NCBI GenBank assembly: GCA_003649445.1
Contig: QMRV01000030.1
Coordinates: 1 to 26,258, forward strand
Source of the DNA: Thermoprotei archaeon
GTDB taxonomy: Archaea; Thermoproteota; Thermoprotei; Thermofilales; B15-G2
DNA length: 26,258 bases
Reading direction: 5' to 3'
Each line of letters starts with the position of its first letter. Positions within the stretch are counted from its first letter, which is position 1. The position numbers were made by a program, and so were the translations under genes. The notes under the pieces are model-generated. The model was not told the DNA's origin. It was given only the letters and a program-made list of their open reading frames with translations, and did no database searches. Positions 22,840 through 26,258 of this stretch are shown here, in pieces.

Positions 22840-24087
22840 GTGGTTGAAGTAGGGTTCTGGGTAAGCTGGAGAGATATTTACGAGAAAACCGCCGATAAGG
22901 TCTTCGAGAAACTAGCTAAATACAATGTTTCGAGAGCATCTATATTCGTAGTAGCTGAAGGTAAAGTGTTTTTCAAGCCTAAAGACAAATATTTTACCGA
23001 AACTAAACTTAAGCCCGTAAAAGGCTGTAAAAGAGATCTTTTAGCGGAGTGTGTCGAGGCTTCAAGAGAATATGGATTAAAGCTTACTGCCACTGTGGTC
23101 TGTGTAGTAGACCCTCTTCATGCAGAAAAGAACCCTGAATGCAGATTAATAGACTTTAGAGGAAGCCCGCACCCCAGAGCCTTGTGCCCAAACAATCCTG
23201 ATGTCCAAAAGTACCTCAGAGGACTAGCCGAAAATATTGCCTACGAATATGAGGTAGATGAAGTTGAGTTAGACTACATTAGGTTTAAGCGTAGCCGCGA
23301 AGGATTTCTTCTGCCAACACACCTGCTAATAGGGCGTCACTGCTACTGTAGTTTCTGCAGAGAAAAAGCAGTAGAAAAAGGATTAGATTGGAAATCTTTC
23401 GAAAAAATTATCGAAATGTTTAAAACAATATCTGAAACTAGCCACGAAAACTTAAAGTATCTAAAAATGTTCCTCGGCAGCACTGGAGACTTAAACAGAT
23501 TTTACTTAGAGCATCCTGAAGTAGCAGACTGGCTTCGCTTCAGAGCAGAAAGCGTAAAAGAACTCATAGCTTTCATTAAGGAAAGTGTCGAAAAAAGCGG
23601 CGTCGCTTTGAGTGCAGACCTCTTCTATCCTACTCTCTCCTGGCAGGTGGGACAAGACTACTCTCTCCTCAGAGAAGTCTTGGATACAGTTAAGCCTATG
23701 ATATATACTGCTAGAATGGGTGCCTGGGAGACAAAGTACATTAAGTCAATACTAGACCGAGTAGGATGGGAGTACGAAGATCTACTACTTGAGACAATAT
23801 CGCATTTGCTTGGAGTAAATAAGCCTAGTAGCGTTAAAGACTTCGAGTACTATGGTCTTCCACCTGAAATAGCTTCAAGAGAAGCTCTAAAGGTGGCAGA
23901 ATACATCGACCCCTCCAGAATATATGTAGGTCTTTACTCAGGATATGATCCAAGCATAGTGTATAATCCTCCGAGGAGACTACTCGACGCGATTAAAGAA
24001 GCTCTCAAGATCAATCCCAAGGGACTATATTTCTTTTCATTCAGTAATACTCCCGAAGAAAATTTCGAAGTTATTTCAAGACTATAA
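22840..24087 (+). CDS. TIM-barrel glycoside hydrolase-like protein
   Basis: A 415-residue protein resembling GHL/DUF4015-type putative glycosidases. Typical elements are the GLKLTATVVCVVD strand (79-91), RALCPNNPDVQKYL (113-126), VDEVELDYIRF (139-149) and, after a CYCSFC cysteine cluster at 168-173, LSADLFYPTLSWQVGQDY and KPMIYTARMG in the second half. The acidic residues of the ELDYIRF strand fit the active-site position in related barrels. The cysteine pair could bind a metal or form a structural link, and similar CFC-x-C motifs occur in related families. There is no signal peptide, so it is probably cytosolic. The start is GTG at 22840; an ATG two bases earlier is out of frame. Confidence 0.72.
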   Translation: MVEVGFWVSWRDIYEKTADKVFEKLAKYNVSRASIFVVAEGKVFFKPKDKYFTETKLKPVKGCKRDLLAECVEASREYGLKLTATVVCVVDPLHAEKNPECRLIDFRGSPHPRALCPNNPDVQKYLRGLAENIAYEYEVDEVELDYIRFKRSREGFLLPTHLLIGRHCYCSFCREKAVEKGLDWKSFEKIIEMFKTISETSHENLKYLKMFLGSTGDLNRFYLEHPEVADWLRFRAESVKELIAFIKESVEKSGVALSADLFYPTLSWQVGQDYSLLREVLDTVKPMIYTARMGAWETKYIKSILDRVGWEYEDLLLETISHLLGVNKPSSVKDFEYYGLPPEIASREALKVAEYIDPSRIYVGLYSGYDPSIVYNPPRRLLDAIKEALKINPKGLYFFSFSNTPEENFEVISRL

Positions 24088-24143
24088 AACATACTTCGGC
24101 TATTTTTAAGAGATTCCAAGTGCACATAAGATTAACGGCAAAG

Positions 24144-24152
24144 TTTTTAAAG
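24144..24152 (+). promoter_or_regulatory. TATA box of the FtsZ-like operon
   Basis: TTTTTAAAG is centred about 24 bases before the GTG at 24172. The two downstream copies instead begin with Shine-Dalgarno-like sequences close to the preceding stop, so this is probably the promoter for the whole array. Confidence 0.5.
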
Positions 24153-24171
24153 TTATTTCAAGGTAATATAC

Positions 24172-25179
24172 GTGTCGAGGAGATTTATTGAAGACAGAAC
24201 ACTTGCCGAAACATTAGCAAGGAGAGCGATTTTAAAAATGGCCATAATCGGTATAGGAGGATGTGGATGTAACACCATAACTAACTTAACTAATGCTGGA
24301 ATACAAGTACCTACAGTTGCTGTAAATACTGACGCAGCAGCCTTAAGTGTGACTAGAGCTAAGTACCGTGTATTGATTGGTGAGACTGTTACTCGTGGTC
24401 GTGGTAGTGCTGGTAGTCCTGCTCTTGGTAGAGAGATAATGAGCCGCGAAGTAGACAAAGTCCTTGCCCCAGTCAAGGATGCTGAGCTGTATATTCTTAC
24501 TGCTGGTCTCGGCGGCGGTACAGGAACAGGAGGAATACTAGCACTAGCAGAATACATAAAAGAAAACATGAAGAATAGACTTGTCTGGGCAGTAGTAACA
24601 ATACCCTTCTCCTCAGAAGGTATTGAACGTATCCAGAATGCTCAAATGGCTCTATCTGAGTTACTCGATTTAGCTGATATGACTTTAGTTAACTTTAATG
24701 ATATTCTTAAGGAAAAAGTAGGCGCATATAGCATTCAACAGGCATTTAGAGAAATGGATAAACACCTAGTAGATTTAATTAATGGATTAACTAAGCTGCA
24801 GGGACTCAAACCTGAGCCAGGTTTAGTTAATATAGACTTCTCTAACATCGAGAGATTAACGAGAGAAAGTGGACTCGGCTTTGTTGGCATAGGCTCTGGC
24901 CTGCGCTTTATTGACGCATTTGAAGAAGCTCTAGCTAAAAACTACTGTGAAGCAGACTTAAGTGGTGCTAGGGGAGCTGTAGTTTACGCTGAAGGCACTA
25001 GAAGCATGCTTTCCCTTAGAGAAATTGAGGAAGTCCCAAGAATACTCAGTGAAAAATACGGTATAGGCACTGTGTATTGGGGCGTCAGGTATAATTGGAG
25101 GGTGCACAATCCGCAAGTAATGTTATTAGTGGCAAGTGTTAAATCCCCCTTAGTAGAACAATTCCTGGAGGCGAGATAG
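24172..25179 (+). CDS. FtsZ-like tubulin GTPase, copy A, altered T7 loop
   Basis: A 335-residue FtsZ homolog. After a basic N-terminal extension (1-22) come the nucleotide-binding GIGGCGCNT loop (27-35), VAVNTDAAAL (49-58), the tubulin signature GLGGGTGTG (112-120) and NAQ in ERIQNAQ (152-158). The T7 synergy loop reads NIDFSN (220-225). E. coli FtsZ has NVDFAD there, so the second catalytic aspartate (D212) is asparagine. The protein ends right after the C-terminal globular domain, without the linker and conserved peptide that bind FtsA/SepF. GTP binding and filament formation are likely; normal GTP hydrolysis is doubtful. The start is GTG at 24172. Confidence 0.92.
   Translation: MSRRFIEDRTLAETLARRAILKMAIIGIGGCGCNTITNLTNAGIQVPTVAVNTDAAALSVTRAKYRVLIGETVTRGRGSAGSPALGREIMSREVDKVLAPVKDAELYILTAGLGGGTGTGGILALAEYIKENMKNRLVWAVVTIPFSSEGIERIQNAQMALSELLDLADMTLVNFNDILKEKVGAYSIQQAFREMDKHLVDLINGLTKLQGLKPEPGLVNIDFSNIERLTRESGLGFVGIGSGLRFIDAFEEALAKNYCEADLSGARGAVVYAEGTRSMLSLREIEEVPRILSEKYGIGTVYWGVRYNWRVHNPQVMLLVASVKSPLVEQFLEAR
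25166..25178 (+). promoter_or_regulatory. Ribosome binding site of FtsZ-like copy B
   Basis: TGGAGGCGAG, inside the last codons of copy A, ends a few bases before the ATG at 25181, a strong Shine-Dalgarno match. The leading gene lacks one, as expected for internal cistrons in an archaeon with leaderless first genes. Confidence 0.6.
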
Positions 25180-25180
25180 T

Positions 25181-26110
25181 ATGAAGATATCAGTAATAGG
25201 TATAGGCGGTAGAGGACTAAACGCCCTTAACAATATTGCACTAGATATAAAAGACCTGACAACAATAGCTGTAGATACCGATTCCCTAGCTCTTAAAACG
25301 GCTAAAGCTAAGTATGTCCTGCAGGTAGGTGAAGGAAGATCTACTGCGGGCTCAATGGAGCTTGGCAGAAAAGCTGTCGAAAACTTAGTTCCAAAAATTG
25401 TTGAGAGAATTGAAGGCTCTGAGCTAGTAGTTGTAATCTCTGGCTTAGGTGGAGGAACAGGTAGCGGAGGACACTCTGTTCTAGTAGAAAACATTAAGAG
25501 TCAGTTAGATACGCTAGTAGTATCTTTTGTAACTATACCTTTCAGAACAGAAGCTCTTCCAAGAATAAACAATGCTAAAACTGCTCTACCTCAAATAATA
25601 GAATCATCGGATATGACTATAGTACACTTTAACGATAAACTCAAAGAAAAGCACCCAACTATGGCTCTACCTAGAGCATACCGTACTTTAGACAAACTGA
25701 TAGCAAATGCTATCTACGTACTGAAAGCACTGGATCAAATTACACCTATACCTGGACTAATGAACGTAGACTTCAATGTATTCAAGTCAATAGCAGTTAA
25801 GTCAGGTCTAGGCTTTATAGGGCTAGGCGAAGGACTTAATGTAAGAGAAGCCTTTATCAAGGCCTGTGAGAGCCCTTACTGTGAACTAAACTTTAAAGAT
25901 GCAAGAGGAGCAATAGTAGTTGTAGAAAGCACTGAGACTGCTTTAAGCACATCAGATATCTTCGATATCCAAGGAACAATAACAAGCAAATACAATGTGG
26001 TAAACGCGTATTTCGGATTCAAGCCAACTTGGGCAGTACAGTCTCCGAAAGTAGGGTTTATAGCAACAAATGTTAAATCTGATATGGTAACAAAATTCAT
26101 TGAGGGGTGA
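25181..26110 (+). CDS. FtsZ-like tubulin GTPase, copy B, T7 catalytic Asp lost
   Basis: A 309-residue FtsZ homolog that starts directly at the first strand (KISVIGIGGRGLN) without an N-terminal extension. The signature loop is GLGGGTGSG (88-96). The T7 loop is NVDFNV (195-200), so valine replaces the catalytic second aspartate and no acidic residue lies next to it. It ends after the globular domain (DMVTKFIEG), with no C-terminal peptide. It is clearly paralogous to copy A but divergent along its length. It begins one base after copy A's stop and shares its operon. A filament partner or regulator of copy A or C, rather than an independent division ring, is an inference. Confidence 0.9.
   Translation: MKISVIGIGGRGLNALNNIALDIKDLTTIAVDTDSLALKTAKAKYVLQVGEGRSTAGSMELGRKAVENLVPKIVERIEGSELVVVISGLGGGTGSGGHSVLVENIKSQLDTLVVSFVTIPFRTEALPRINNAKTALPQIIESSDMTIVHFNDKLKEKHPTMALPRAYRTLDKLIANAIYVLKALDQITPIPGLMNVDFNVFKSIAVKSGLGFIGLGEGLNVREAFIKACESPYCELNFKDARGAIVVVESTETALSTSDIFDIQGTITSKYNVVNAYFGFKPTWAVQSPKVGFIATNVKSDMVTKFIEG
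26102..26110 (+). promoter_or_regulatory. Ribosome binding site of FtsZ-like copy C
   Basis: GAGGGGTGA overlaps the stop of copy B and sits 4 bases before the ATG at 26115, so copy C is translated from the same message. Confidence 0.6.
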
Positions 26111-26114
26111 AACA

Positions 26115-26258
26115 ATGGGGGAGAGAATAAACATAGTTGTTGTCGGTGTTGGTGGTTGTGGTTGTAATACTTTGAATAGGTTGTATGAGGTTGGTGCTAC
26201 TGAAGATGTTTTAGCTGTTGCTGTTCATACTGAGGCTGTTCACTTACAGTCAGTTAAA
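26115..26258 (+). CDS. FtsZ-like tubulin GTPase, copy C (3' truncated by the window)
   Basis: Only the first 48 codons are visible. They read MGERINIVVVGVGGCGCNTL, then LYEVGATEDVLAVAVHTEAVHL, which aligns with the first strand, the nucleotide-binding loop and the NTD segment of FtsZ; here VNTDA is replaced by VHTEA. The GGCGCN loop is identical to copy A. Codon choice is rich in GTT, GGT and GCT, unlike much of copies A and B. Whether its T7 loop is catalytic cannot be seen, and that is the key question for the array. Confidence 0.85.
   Translation, partial: MGERINIVVVGVGGCGCNTLNRLYEVGATEDVLAVAVHTEAVHLQSVK

Noticed and set aside
24153..24569. 138-codon minus-strand open frame opposite FtsZ-like copy A
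   Set aside because: The overlapping plus-strand frame has clear FtsZ motifs; the antisense product is low-complexity and mirrors Gly-rich codons.

Overview
The window reads as chromosomal DNA of an archaeon, probably a thermophile. TATA-like boxes sit about 24-30 bases before many start codons, which implies leaderless transcripts. GTG and TTG starts are common. The gene set is archaeal: an Nre-type repair protein, pyruvoyl-dependent arginine decarboxylase, a tungsten-type aldehyde:ferredoxin oxidoreductase (AOR), MinD-like ATPases with inserted ferredoxin domains, VapBC, and several FtsZ-like genes side by side. FtsZ together with pyruvoyl arginine decarboxylase argues against Sulfolobales-type Crenarchaeota. 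A Korarchaeota-like or other deep TACK lineage fits, but this is inference and no rRNA is present to settle it. I saw no rRNA, tRNA, CRISPR array or insertion sequence.

Layout. 23-2535: a GlcD/GlcF-like pair for 2-hydroxyacid (lactate or glycolate) oxidation. 2588-5378: a ribbon-helix-helix regulator, arginine decarboxylase, Nre protein and a CTP-dependent lipid-kinase-like membrane protein. 5456-6289 (minus): an ATP-cone domain fused to a PD-(D/E)XK nuclease. 6290-6545: a non-coding stretch with crossing inverted repeats. 6546-8036: a polysaccharide flippase. 8256-10680 (minus): an A-rich accessory block with a membrane protein, a disrupted gene for a three-repeat LEA/WHy-like surface protein, and a VapBC pair whose antitoxin is frameshifted and which has a dyad operator. 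10681-11157: no gene.

11158-17064 (plus): FucA-like aldolase, AOR, a NifX/NafY-like protein, a VIT-like metal transporter, a DUF167 protein and two ferredoxin-containing MinD ATPases. The NifX-like protein plus the paired ATPases recall bacterial ORP (orange protein) and metal-cluster assembly loci. 17061-19292 (minus): a DUF362 ferredoxin protein and a membrane-anchored GH18-like protein. 19379-24087 (plus): a Gfo/Idh/MocA oxidoreductase, a GH57-like protein without the expected catalytic Glu, a stand-alone ATP-cone protein, endonuclease III, and a TIM-barrel glycosidase-like protein.

24172-end: three tandem FtsZ-like genes, the last cut by the window edge. The two complete copies keep the GTP-binding signature but have lost the second acidic residue of the T7 catalytic loop and have no C-terminal tail. 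This paralog array and the disrupted accessory block are the most unusual parts of the window.
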